Shown here one piece after another: positions 46,436 through 58,010 of a stretch of DNA of 64,000 nucleotides. This DNA comes from Cenococcum geophilum 1.58 (taxonomy: Eukaryota > Ascomycota > Dothideomycetes > Gloniales > Gloniaceae). The translations under genes and the position numbers were made by a program. The DNA is taken from assembly GCA_001692895.1 (NCBI GenBank), contig KV748220.1, forward strand, positions 62,001 through 126,000, written 5' to 3'. Each line of letters begins with the position of its first letter. Positions within the stretch are counted from its first letter, which is position 1. A model generated the notes under the pieces. The model saw only the letters and a program-made list of their open reading frames with translations. It searched no databases and was not told the origin of the DNA.

Positions 46436-48950
46436 TTAATTTAAATACTACTGCTAATAATATAAAAGATATTACCACGCCTTTAACTATAGCAAGCTTA
46501 AACATTCCTTCCTTATAGCAACGTATAATGCTTAAAGGGCTTTACTAAAATCCTTTATGTTAGGTAAGATAGAGCCCTAACTAGCAATATAAATTGCCTT
46601 ATACCTTTTAGCTTAGTATATATTAGTAAGTTAGTCCTTTACAACTAACAGGATTAGGCAATTATATTTTAGGCTACTATAGCTAATTAAGCCGCCGTTT
46701 AACAATCTATAAGGATTAACTTACAGGATCCTTATTACGGTAAGCAACTCTAGCGTTTAGCTCTACGCACCACTATTACGCCAACGCTTTCCCTACTTAA
46801 GATAGTTATGCAGTAAAAAACCTAGGTTAGTAGCGCGATTTAACTCCTAAATTGGACAGCATTATCTTCTAATTACTTTAGCGTCTTAAGTTATATACCT
46901 ATATTAGCGAGCGGAGCTACCTAATATATTATAAGCTATAAGGATAAAGCCTAAGTAAAGTCTCCCTATGGGTATAGCAATTATATAATCTAGACCTCTT
47001 AATAGTAGCACCACTATATAGTATAGGGAGTATTAGGGAGTAAGTATGGACAACCTATTTCCACTATAGACTATAAAATAAAACAGTAAAGTTTAAGCAA
47101 CCCCTTAAAGCCATCCTATGCCTAAGGCCGTTGGCTAAATCGCCATAATAGTGCTATAAGGCGCCGAGATAAGAATTTTCTCTTAGGTTGCGGCAGATCC
47201 TATATCTTATTATATTAAGGTAAGCGGGGTTAATAGCTAGTATATTAAGGCTAGAATCTAAACTAGTCTATAAGCTAATAAGCTATAAGATAGCCAAGTT
47301 CCGGTATAATAAAGTCTCTTTAATAGTAGAGTAAGTCCTTAAAGAATCCCAAGGTAGTAGGCTCGATTAGGCAATAATAATTAAGTAGGTAATAGACGTA
47401 TTAGTAATATAGTAATTATACTAGAGAGCTCCGCTTAATACCACTAGGCCTAACTATACAATAATAAAGTGGGCAGTAGGCGCGTTGGTTGCATAGCGAT
47501 CTTTAAAGAGCCCTACCTGCTACCATTAAGTCTAATTATGCGATAATAAAGTGGGCGGTAGGCGAGTTAATCCTATAGCGGTTATACTAGAGAGCTCCGC
47601 TTACTACTACGGATACGGCATCCTTTATTTATATATCGCTAACTTTTAGGTATATAGGCGACCTAATATATAAAGCTAGAAGTATCTATATAACTCCAGT
47701 TGCTACCTATCTACTACTAGCGCATACCGCACGAATATTAACTTAATAGTAGATCTATAAGCTAGAGCGCTAGGTTTAAGGAATACTTAAGCTATATAAC
47801 AGACTATAGTATATAGGATCGAATTTAAACCCAGTATATAGCGCCTTTACCTCTATAATATTTCACTTAGATAACAAATATCGCCACTAATATACTTATC
47901 TCTAAAGTATAAGTGTTAGTGGCTAGAGGCTATATATAGTATCTAGTAAGTCTATCTACATTAGCAAGCCCTAAAAAGGCGATTTTAAACTGTTACCCTA
48001 AACTATAAGATATAAAGCTTCTACTTTCGCTAGCAGTTTTTAAACATTACCCCCTTGCAGTATATATCTTTTATTTACTAAAATGCACTCTATACCAGAG
48101 TCTAGGACTATAAGCCCTAATTATATATTTAATACTATAGGTTAGGCCTAAGAACCCTAACCCCTACCCTAACCTATAAACTATATATTAACAACTTTAT
48201 AAAGGCCCTTACGAATATATAAAGCAAAAGTCTTAATTATCCCGCCTTTAATCCCAATAGTAAGACTAATAGTCTTAATTTACCAGAATACAGTAGCCTA
48301 GGGACTATAGTCGGATTTAATAATAACGATCCTCCTAAAATAAAGCGAGAACTATAGTTAAAGAAGTTCGCTAAGCTCAACCCTTTAATCTATCCTAAGA
48401 AGACAACTTTACAATACCCAATAAATGCTAAGCTTTATTTATTACCCAATACTCTATCTCCTTAATCTTTAGTAGAGCCAATAATTATATAAGGATATTT
48501 AACTTAGGCCGGAACTATTACCGTTAGGAATTAAATATATAACTAGTACCTCTTACCTATAGAAAACTATCTAACCTTATTACACGGAAGCCTTTTACCC
48601 ATATTATCCCAAAAACCGATTTCCTATTTACGCGCATTATCGGGTTCCCATTTACCCGCATCTTCTTAATTATTAGGTTTACCCTAATAAATAAAATAAG
48701 CGTTTATAAAAAAGGATAACAACAAGCTAATTCTATTAAGGAGCAATAATGTCCGGTAAAAGGATATTACAAAGGAATTCCCAGATTAAACCTAGGCAAG
48801 TTTATAGGTCCACTATTATACTTAATTAACGGAGAAAGTAAAGAAGACTAAGGATACTAAGGGGCCTAATATATCTAATATTAAAGAGGCAATACAGTAG
48901 TAACCGTTTACAGTTATACCCTAGTATCCGCGAAATAAAATATACCTTTT
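46436..48950 (+). pseudogene. Degenerate Pro/Ser/Arg-rich protein gene of unknown function
   Basis: A plus-strand frame from about 46,440 to 47,410 has stops almost only at TAA/TAG positions compatible with former Gln codons, which supports real former coding. Reversing typical RIP changes would give a low-complexity, probably disordered protein. A second coding-like stretch at about 48,160-48,480 reads ALTNI.SKSLNYPAFNPNSK, TIVGFNNNDPPKIKREL and YPINAKLYLLPNTLSP. The two may belong to one gene. I recognise no domain. Two 84-bp repeats (47,427-47,593) lie in the middle. Confidence 0.45.
47427..47620 (+). repeat. About 84-bp tandem repeat, two and a part copies
   Basis: Copies beginning at about 47,427 and 47,511 share AATAATAAAGTGGGC and GTAGGCG segments. 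A third start (GAGAGCTCCGCTTA) lies at about 47,594. Confidence 0.6.
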
Positions 48951-49059
48951 TTTAACCAACTAATGCTATATCTTAATAACTTGGCTCTATTTAGTCGCAG
49001 GCCTTTAGTAGAGTTATATCTCTTAGCGCTATCTAATTCCTAGCTAAAGTATTTAACTA

Positions 49060-50275
49060 AAGTACTCTACAAACGATAGAATACTTTAGCGGTAACTCTA
49101 CCCGCACTAGCATATTATCCTCTTTTATATTACTGTATATTTAACCGTCCAATCCCTTATATACTATATTAATAGCATTATAAATTAATTACTGGCTAAT
49201 AAAGCACCTCTTTTTAAGTGTAGGTGTGTAGTACTAATATTCGCGGATATGTTCTTTAAGTAGGTCTAGTATCAACGTCTCTAATATAGAGAGTTGCCGA
49301 CAATAAGACGTCGTAGGTAAGATAGGGAAGTGTATAGATCTTAGTGAAGTTATTTCTTATATAGAACTTTTAAAAGTTCCTAAGCTATACAGTAAAAAAA
49401 GGACTGGGGCATAGGCTATTTTAAAGGCTACTAGGCAACTTAAGGTGTCTAGTATAAGCTAGGTAAGCGCCTAGGGTAAGCTAAATAAGCGCCTAGGGTA
49501 AGCGCCTAAGGTAAGCTAGGTAAGTATCTAGCGTAAATAAGTAAACTACTAGCTAAGTAAAAGGCAAGCTACGGCTTTATCTAGATTAAACCCAAGGCGT
49601 GTTTCTATAAGTTGTACTTTTAGCTATTTAACACATCTTTAATTAAGTTTATTGTTTGCTTTAGAGATTATATTCCTACTAACTATACTCTATTTTATTA
49701 AAGCACCCAATAACTAGTTAACCTATTTATCTATATTATTCAGTCTCTCCTTAATCTTAAGGACCTTCTTTATTACTACCTCTATCCTACAATTATATCG
49801 CCTAGCCGTCCACTTAAATATTTCGTGATTAAAATTAAGAATTAATATATTGTAATCTAAATCGCTAACGCTAGTTTTAATATCCTATAGTTAATACGCG
49901 AAATTTTCTAGCTCCTCTTATTATTTATTAATTACCTTATAATAATTAGAATGGATACACCTACTTTACTATTACTCGGCTCTAAGTTGTTAGACCTGTT
50001 TTTTAAGGTCTTCTAAGGTCTTTACTAATGTCTTTTATTGCTGCGCAAATGCTTCCAGCCGCGCCTTATATATATATTGCCACTTCATAAAACAATCAGC
50101 TAAAGTAGCCCTAGCACCCCTCTTTAGGTACTATTATACGGCTTATATTATATTATAAAGAGGTTTAGAGACTTTTCTAACTTTTCTACCTTGCTTTATA
50201 GGATACAGCTATAACGGCTAGTTAGTTAAGTAGATTTATTAAGATTAGACGCTAGCTTATATAGTAATATACAAC
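49060..50275 (-). pseudogene. Coiled-coil protein of unknown function, RIP-inactivated
   Basis: The minus strand from about 50,275 downward reads ITI.ASV (start region), GARATLADCFMKWQYIYKA and RLEAFAQQ, then a heptad-rich stretch (KTLVKTLEDLKKQV, EELENFAY.L.DIKTSV). It continues through LILNFNHEIFKWTARRYN, VLKIKERLNNID and GFNLDKAVACLLL. Stops are at expected Gln codons. The central part is strongly helical and charged. It starts just downstream of the kinase relic on the same strand, so the two may have been neighbouring genes in one module. I do not recognise the family. The 3' limit is uncertain (49,060-49,450). Confidence 0.6.
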
Positions 50276-50329
50276 ATAACTAGTAGAAGGATTATAAAAG
50301 TTCTTAATTAATATATAGCTATTAATAAT

Positions 50330-51620
50330 AGGGCTTAGCTATTAAAAAGTGGGAAGAGTGAAAACTTATATATCTTATGCATTAGCAGCTCTAATACCCC
50401 CTATAACATTTTAGGTACGCTAAGTTATATCTTAACTAATTCTAGCGTCTATACGCGTTATACTATAACTAACTAATTTAGCGCTGTATCTAAAGTTAGA
50501 ATAAGGCTGGAAATATCTTCCACTTCTGCCTTGTTGTCCTTTTAGCTACCTAAACATATAGGATTAGGCACAACGGGCCCGGTAATTTAAGTAAAAACTC
50601 GTCCTACTATACCGTTAAACCTATAATAAGGAATAAAACCCAGAAACTGTACTTCACTAAGAGAAAATAGCGGCTGCGAAGAGGTTCTATTAAGGAAGTC
50701 CTAAGCTATATCTAACTAGCGTTCTGGGTTTTATAGAGTAAGGCTAATTAATTACTACAAAACCATTCTAGGCTCTATTAATTACATTATAATACGGCTA
50801 ATAGCCTTTATATTAACATCCTCCAAATAAAAAGCCGCTTAAAGTATACTTTCACCTATATTTACTACTTAACCGTTAGCTTTTTATTTTAAGATAACTA
50901 TTAGATACTTACCAATCTTAATTTCCCCACTCCTTAAAATTAGGAGATTTTAGCAATTTAATAAGCCATAAATAATATAAATGCTATAGATAAATAGAAG
51001 TCCTTAGATTACCTATATTTAAAATTAGAGGCTGGTTTTAAATAGAATAGCTATATTACCTCCTTGCAGACTATAGCAATTTTAAACTCTGCTAATATTC
51101 TAAAAGGGCTGGCCTAAATATCTACTAACAATACGGATAGGCACTCGTATATTAGATATACCATTTCGCCCTCTTTAAATACTTCTAAAATATTAACAAT
51201 ATTAGGGTAAGGTAACTTTAAGCATTCTAAACCGTTTACTATCTTATTCGTTACTCTTATCTTAATAACCACAATAGGGAAAGTTGGCTCTATTTTAAAG
51301 GCAATAACCACAGATCCTACCTAATCTTCTTTAAGCAATTTACGGTAGTAGTTCTACGGACTTCTTAAAACTATAAGGGTCTCTAGTTCCTTTAATAGTA
51401 GAGCGGTTTTTTTACTATTAGCGGTAGATAATAATAAGAAGAGCCCTAAATCTCTATTAACTTTAAGCGGAACATAGAACGGTATACGCTTACGCTTATA
51501 AATATACTTTCATTTTATAAGTATATTAGGCCAATCCTAATCCTCGTTTATAGTAGGTTTAATCATTTTAGCGTTTTTTTTATATACTAGGAATTTAGTA
51601 ACCCGTCTTTACAAAGACAT
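50330..51620 (-). pseudogene. Protein kinase domain gene, RIP-inactivated
   Basis: Starting at ATG 51,620 on the minus strand, the frame passes RIPFYVPLKVNRDLGLFLLL, KELETLIVLRSP and NYYRKLLKED. It then enters a kinase N-lobe: VVIAFKIEP...VVIKIRVTNKI (51,311-51,240) and LPYPNIVNILEVFKEGEMVY LIYECL (51,215-51,130), the usual HxNIVxLLExF and hinge pattern. The catalytic loop is badly damaged. A C-lobe stretch (EDISSLILTLDTALN, VPKMLQGVLELL) follows to about 50,380. The 65-codon stop-free piece 51,114-51,311 is the best preserved part. Stops elsewhere are RIP-type. Confidence 0.8.
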
Positions 51621-51959
51621 TTTTCTCTTTATTAAAAAATTATACTTTACTATAATGTATATATATGCTTCTTCTAAAAAAAGAATTCTTAAAATAAAAC
51701 AAATATTAGAATATTATATAAATTTAAAACAGCTCTTTTAATACTATATATAAGATATCTAAAAATATATTTATTTATTTAGGGATCCAGTTAAAAGGCC
51801 ATTAACGTAGTAGAGTATCTATATTATCTCCACTTTAAACAAAATAAGAGATTCGGCGTATCTTATAGGCTATTTTGTTGGGAATTGGATTTAAGGACTA
51901 AGTATTTCCCCCTAGCCTATTTATATCCCCCATAAAGACCAACCCTTTTTTTATCTCCC

Positions 51960-54350
51960 CTATACCTCCTATACCTATCTACTCAAAACGCTCTCTATTA
52001 GCAATAAAAAAATTATACCTAGTATTTACTAAATCCACTAAAGTGGATTTAAATCTTAGAGATAACGCTAAGAATATATAAAGCCTATAATTCGTATAAA
52101 GATATAGAATAATTAACTTTTCCTAAATCATTTCTAAGAACGTAGAGTTATTAGGTAAGGGTATTAGGTTATTCTCGCTTAAGGGTATATTAGTAGTTAG
52201 CCTTTAACTAGCTTTTAACTTAGGGTTCGTTATATTCTCTATATTATAACCTAAGGGGTTCCCTATACTAGGGCCTAAGGCTCCTAAGTTAGAGCTTAAG
52301 GGAGGCTCTAAGTTAGGGTTTAAGAGAGTGCCTAGTGGCCTACTACTTAGTCTTTAGACAAGCGGCTTTAAAGGTTTATTAGGAACCCTAAAAACAGTAT
52401 AGAATATATCTCACTTAATATAAAACGTTAAGGTATATTACTTTACCTAAATAGGCTACTAACTATTTATATTTTTAATAAATAAATATTTCCTATTAGC
52501 AATATGGGATTGTTTAAACGGTCGACTATATTAGTATATTTTTGGCTAACGAATGAAGTTATTTATAAGAAATGGGAAACTTATATAAGGATAGCGACTT
52601 AGTATATCTCTAATTATTTAACAAATCCGCTGTACTTGCTAAAGTATAAGACTCGGCTTAAGCTTAGAGAGAGTTCTAAGGTAAGTTATACTAAGGAAGT
52701 CTTCTACTATATTCTCTATATAATTCGTATATATTAACTAAGTGATCTTATTAGAGCTAAAGCCTAGTCTTCGTGTAAGGAATCCTAGCTATTCCTATAA
52801 TATATCGCATAGCTTAACCTTTAGTTTAGGCTTACCGAGGTCCTTTTGGAGTATTATACTAGTAAGTTAAGGAAAGTATTATATAGCAAAAAGCTAAATT
52901 TATAGGTAGCCAAGCCTAAAGTTTAATTCCTTTAAATTACTTTCTTCTATAGTGTAAACGCTTTCTGCTGTTTATATACTTATTTAGCCTTAATTTAATC
53001 CCAGGTAGGCTTGTCCCATAGCTATTTATACTATACCTTTAAATTTATTTAGCAGAAGTCTTTTAACCACCTTAAAGCACGGTTTAAAACATTTTATATC
53101 CTTAAAAAATGTATATAGAGAAGGAATTCGTCCTAGGAAATTCTTTAGGCGCTTTAAGATTCCGCTTCGTACTTAGTAAGAAATAACAGCTAGGAAGAGT
53201 TAACCATCCTTTATAAGATTTTCAATCTCTAATCTATTATATAATAAACCTTAAGGAATAAGAAGCTTAATAAGAAAAACTATACGAGAATCTAAGAGAG
53301 GCATAAGGGCTTTGTTATTGTTAAGTATATATAACCATAAACTATAAATATAGTTAAAATAGTAAATAAGCTCCTATACAATATTAGTTATAAATTTTAG
53401 CCGGCTTTAATTATTATAATTACCTTATTGCATTTTAAAGTAAAAATATAATATAAAGTGCCTAGCTAAAGTGCCGGCTAAAGCCCAATAAGTAAAAAAA
53501 GGTTATTAAATGCATCGCGGAGACGCGGCATTTTTTTAAGCAGTTTTTTAATATCCTTTTTTTTACTTTTAGAAAGCCTAGAAAGCTATTTGTTTTCTTA
53601 TATAAGATCTACGTAACGCTAGAAATATTAAAGGTGTTGAAATATATCGCCGTCGCAGAATAGGCGTTTATTTAAATATTCCGTTCAAAGTTCTAAGATA
53701 TAACTTAATAAAAGGCCTTTATAGATTAGTTTTAGATTACGTTATTCTATACCTTAGGTTAACTTACTATTAAGATACAACCTTATAACCTACTACTTTT
53801 CCCTTAGGGTAAGGTAAGCTTTACCTATTTTAATATAATGTTAACTATATAAGCAAACTACTATAGAGTTATTATTAAGCAGTAGTTCTAGCGGCTCGCT
53901 TTAATAGTCTAAAAGATCTACCTATATTAAGTTAGACTTACGTAGACCTTTATTAAGGGTTTTTTAACTAATTAGAGCTAATATATAGTGTTCTAGCTCT
54001 AAGCGGTAGCAGCCTTTTATCTTAAAGATATTAATAAGTCGGAGAACTTTTTCCTAATTAAGGGTCTGAGCTCCTTTAACCTTCTAATACTCAAACTTTA
54101 AAAATAATAAGCGGATCTTTATATCCCTATAAAAATAACTCTATTTCTTATTAAAAAGAGATAAGTTACACTCTAACTTAGAATCTATTGCCTTTAACTT
54201 TAGCCTTTCTAGGTATATTAAAGCATTTTCTAGTTAAAATAGGTTTATTTTATTTTTATTATAATATATAAATAGCTTTTTTATTTTTTTATATCTGTTA
54301 TATTATACTATATATAATAATATATACCTTTAGATTAGGGGTTTACCAGT
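51960..54350 (-). pseudogene. DUF3723 family protein, RIP-inactivated
   Basis: The minus-strand frame contains LFNKK.SYFYRDIKIRLLF and KVLRLINIFKIKGCYRLELE (about 54,090-54,030), then HYILALIS.KTLNKGLRKSN. The family hallmark CLHGRHRI appears as CLYS.HYIKIGKAYLTLRE (about 53,845-53,790), consistent with RIP on both strands. It is followed by LFCDGDIF.HL.YF.RYVDL (about 53,670-53,610) and LSKSKKKDIKKLLKKMPRLR (about 53,575-53,520). Long C-terminal blocks (RMVNSSQLLFLTKYEAES, RALRWLKDFC.INLKVQ, then a poorly conserved tail) run to about 51,970. DUF3723 genes are of unknown function but are frequent passengers of Starship elements. Plus-strand readings of this region are artefacts. Confidence 0.8.
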
Positions 54351-54354
54351 CTCT

Positions 54355-54600
54355 AGTAAAATATTAGGTTACTAATAACTAATAGGTGGTTTAAAAATAG
54401 TAGAAAAGATTATAAGAAATTAAGAGATCCTAACGCCTATCTATGTCCTATTTATAGCTTATTTCTATCCTTTTACTCTATAATATCTATCTACTAGAAG
54501 CTTAGTAGAAGTTACCTCCTTCTAAGGATCCTGCTGTTATTAGCCACTTTCTTATAGCTATTCCTGTCCTATCTAGAAATAGAAAAAACGCCTCTCTTTC
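54355..54600 (-). repeat. Short stretch homologous to the LINE ORF1 tail
   Basis: The reverse complement shares AGAAGGAGGTAAC, AGAGTAAAAGGATA.AAATAA and ATTTTACTAG with 6,365-6,545. It may be a LINE scrap upstream of the DUF3723 relic, or both may descend from another shared repeat. Divergence is high. Confidence 0.4.
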
Positions 54601-54612
54601 TTTCTTTATATA

Positions 54613-54687
54613 AAATAGTTTTTATAGAGAGAGAGAGGGTCCTAGTTGCCTTTATATCTTCTCTCTCTCTATAAATAGCTTTTTTTG
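54613..54687. repeat. GA/CT hairpin
   Basis: TTTTTATAGAGAGAGAGAGGG pairs with CTTCTCTCTCTCTATAAATAG across a loop of about 25 bases. Confidence 0.65.
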
Positions 54688-55430
54688 CCTTAAATACTAA
54701 TATTATTAAAACTATTCTGTTATAAAGCTAATATAAAGATTCCTATAAGAGTATAACGCCTAAACTTAGCTATATTTAAGTACTCTTATATACTTACTAA
54801 ATAAAGTAATAAATTCTTTTCTACTTAATAATTATATCTTATAAAAACCACGCTACGTAGCTATAAGTGGCTAGATCTACTAGCTTTATAATTAATAACA
54901 CTTTTTAGCTAGGCTATATTATTTAAGCCTTACTAAACCCTACTTTATAGACGCTGAGTTTACTTCTATTCCTAAATAAAAGGAGTAAAAATATTGCTTT
55001 ACGGCAGCTATTTCTATATAATAACTTTAAGAGGCACAGCTCTAAGGGAGTTTTAAATATCTAAATTAATATATTTTTGACAGCGTATAATAACCCAATT
55101 ATCTTTATAAATGGTAATTTTACTAGCGCTGTCCTATCTTACCTAGCGCCTATATCCTACTATAAGAGCACCACTTATATAGTGGCTTGGCAGCCCCCTA
55201 GCGGACAGTTAGTTATTAACGCTATATTTACTTATATTATACTACCTTTTATTACAGTTCTTACCGTATTTATTAATAACTTTAATTCTATTAAATAAAT
55301 TCTTACCTTTTTTAAATAATGGGCTAATATTAGTAGTTACGCAGGTGTCCTCCTAAGGACTAGCCTTAGTTTAATTGTTATTTCTTTATAAAAGAATATA
55401 ACGAAAGCTAGAGCCGTTTACACAAGTGCT
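54688..55430. other. AT-rich interval, no recognised gene
   Basis: A plus frame of 73 codons (55,077-55,298) lacks similarity to anything I know and has a hydrophobic C-terminus. It could be chance or a degraded gene piece. Nothing else is seen. Confidence 0.35.
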
Positions 55431-56465
55431 TACACTATAAAGATTTTCTTATAAATTGCCGTGTTTAAGATAGACGGCTTTTTATCTCCTCTAGCAGGCC
55501 ATAGGCCTTTAAAGAAGGAAATACTAAGATAAGTTAACGAGATTAGATATCATTTACGGCTTAAATACCAATTATTTACTACGCATTACCTTAATACGCT
55601 CTATTAGGCAGCGCTACTATATATAGCTATAACCGCTATAGAGCCCTTTAATATTATTTAAGTAACTTAAAAGTATTATATATATAAGGATCTTAGTAGT
55701 TATATAAAAACCATTATAAAGCTTAGGAGGGAGGGGAAGATCCTTTATAAAGACGTTACTAAGTTTATCGCATTAAGTATTTTAATAGATGTATATCCTC
55801 CATAAGTATATAGTAAAGTCACCTTCTTTATACTATTTCTTTTAACTAACTATTTTACTAGATTTTGTACTAAGGCAAATTTACCGTTTACTATATCGAT
55901 CTGCATTTATTTATATATTATTAAAAGTCTTTAACGAAAGTATAGGAGAGTATTAGAGCCGCTAAGCTAAAAAGCATATCTATAGTCTTTTTAAATTATT
56001 ATAAAATATACCTTTTATAAAAGCCTAAGCTCTAGATATTCGTTTATATTAGGCCTATATTAAAACAAATAAGATATACCTATTCTATTACTTTTAAACT
56101 CCTTAGTATATGCTTAGTTATGGCCACACTATTTATAACATCTACGTTTAAATATTTAGCGATATAGTAATAGGAGTAGAGTATAAATATACTATTAATG
56201 CCTATATTCTCTGTAAAGCAGTTTTATCTATAGGCTCTCTAACTATAAAGCTAAAGCCGCCTACTTATAGTATCCGTATCCTTAGAATTAATAGTAGTAG
56301 TATAAGAGGCGTAATACCTCTAGAGTTCCTTTTACAAACCTAAAATTTATTTAGGTCCTGTATTATCTAGGACTTCTTTAATATAGTTATTGGTATAAGC
56401 TCCGGTAAGTAATCTATCTATTATTTAATACGGCGCTTATAAAAATAGGCGACCTAAAAGCCTTA
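55431..56465 (+). pseudogene. Patatin-like phospholipase, N-terminal part (split by copia insertion)
   Basis: A RIP-stopped frame starts near VFKIDGFLSPLAGHRPLKKE (about 55,460-55,520). It runs through an N-terminal extension and reaches the patatin core at about 56,265-56,400. The oxyanion loop is read as INSSSIRGVIPLEFLL, where families have DGGGIRG, and the nucleophile motif as DFFNIVIGISSG (GxSxG kept, Ser present). Glycine to serine/asparagine changes fit RIP G-to-A transitions. The gene is cut at the CTTAT duplication (56,466-56,470) and continues at 62,846. Confidence 0.88.
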
Positions 56466-56470
56466 CTTAT

Positions 56471-56644
56471 TGTCGGAACGTTAATCATATAACGTGGTCA
56501 CGGGACCACGTAGCGAGGTTAGCTAACCTAACCTTGGAGCAACCCCTTACTTCTAGTAAAAACAAAACAACTACTAACTTCAACACCGCATACGTACCAC
56601 TACAAGTAATATTTATGCACGTTGATAAAGCGAGTATACCGACA
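56471..56644 (+). repeat. Copia 5' LTR
   Basis: 174 bp. It contains the perfect palindrome-like CGTGGTCACGGGACCACG (56,501-56,518) and TTAGCTAACCTAA. Confidence 0.93.
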
Positions 56645-57180
56645 CTAATTAGTAGACGTACAGATTAGGAAATACGCAATAGCAAAGCTTAAAACTACGC
56701 ATTAGCTTAACTGCTAACGCGTTAGATTGTAGAGCTATCGCCCTATTTTAGTTAAAGGAGAAAGCTACGTTACCCTTAAAGCTCGAGACCACGTATTAGC
56801 TTGCTAATACGTTAAATCGCCTAGAGGACCCTTAAAGCTCGAGACTACATATTAGCTTAATTGCTAACGCGTAAAATCGCCTAAAGAATTATATCTTTAC
56901 TTAGAGAGAGCTACGTTACCCTTAAAGCTTAAGACTATGTATTAACTTAACTGTTAACGCGTTAGATCGCCTAGAGGACCTTAAAGCTTAAGACCACGTA
57001 TTAACTTAACTGCTAACGCGTAAGATCGCCTAGAGGACCATATCTTTGCTAAGAATCGTCTTTAGTCTTTAGTCTTTAAAAACTATAGATTTATTAAGGG
57101 GACACGCACACACCCTTATACCCTTACCTTTATACCCCTAACCTTAACCTTAACCTTAACCTTAACTTTTAAACGACAAC
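56645..57180 (+). repeat. Copia leader: reiterated AACGCG segments and telomere-like tract
   Basis: Repeats of a unit with TTAGCTTAACTGCTAACGCGT and CGCCTAGAGGACC occur about five times between 56,700 and 57,050 (period about 70-110 bp). At 57,115-57,170 lies ACCCTTATACCCTTACC followed by four to five AACCTT hexamers, which resembles but does not equal the AACCCT telomere repeat. Confidence 0.6.
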
Positions 57181-57184
57181 TACC

Positions 57185-58010
57185 CTTATATATAAAGACA
57201 CGATAATATAGAAATTGACTAAAAGGAAAGAATTGCTAAATACGGCTACGGAATCGACTTAGAGACGGCTATAGATAACAATCTAGCGGAGTATATAGAG
57301 ACTAAGATGCACTTATATACACGGTATAACCTTATAAACTTTTTACTATGGACAGTATATTAGAAAGACTTTAAAGACTTTACACCAGAGCTCTTTAAAT
57401 AAGTACGATCCAAAACTAGAGCGGGAATCTATAACTACCTAGTTAAGAGAGGAGTATACGTTGTTAAGCAAGATAAGAGGCATACCCTTAGCAAGGTACT
57501 AACGGACATCGCTAATAAAAAAGAGTTTCATAAATAAATAAACAAGGAGCTTATCGCGGCCCTTATAGAGGTAAAGCTAATAATTACAACAACTCTATAA
57601 GACCAACTTAATTCGACCTTAAATAAGCTTGCTATACCTCCAGCCCTACCACTAAGTACTCCACCAACTCCACCAGCTATTCCAGCCGCTGTACCACCAG
57701 CTATTCCAGCCGCTGTACTACTAGCTACTCCGATTGCTGCACCACCAGCTACCCCAATCGCAGCACCGCCAGCTACCCCGGTCGCTACCCCCACTACCCC
57801 TACTACCCCCCCCAGATCTACTCCGATTACTACACCGCCAGCTACTCTAATCACTACCCCTACTACCCCCGCTACCCCTCCTAATCCTTAATCCTCTAAT
57901 TACAACCAAATCTACGCTCTTATTAACCAACTGCTATAGCTAAAAGAGCAGCAACTGTAGCAGCTATAGCAACCGCAGTAGCCATATATACATATACTAC
58001 CCAAACTAGC
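57185..58010 (+). pseudogene. Copia N-terminal gag-like region with Pro/Ala/Thr-rich linker
   Basis: A degenerate frame with GYGIDLETAIDNNLAEYIET and GIYNYLVKRGVYVVK opens the internal region. It is followed at 57,630-57,890 by a low-complexity tract of CCACCAGCTAYYCC units encoding Pro/Ala/Thr/Ile repeats. The 108-codon frame on the opposite strand is its shadow. A Gln-rich stretch follows to 58,000. Confidence 0.6.

Noticed and set aside
52400..53400. Apparent plus-strand coding stretch
   Set aside because: The minus strand gives a colinear DUF3723 match with RIP-type stops only; the plus reading has no family and mixed stops.
57528..57854. Minus-strand 108-codon Gly/Ala/Val-rich ORF
   Set aside because: Antisense reading of the Pro/Ala/Thr-rich linker of copia gag.
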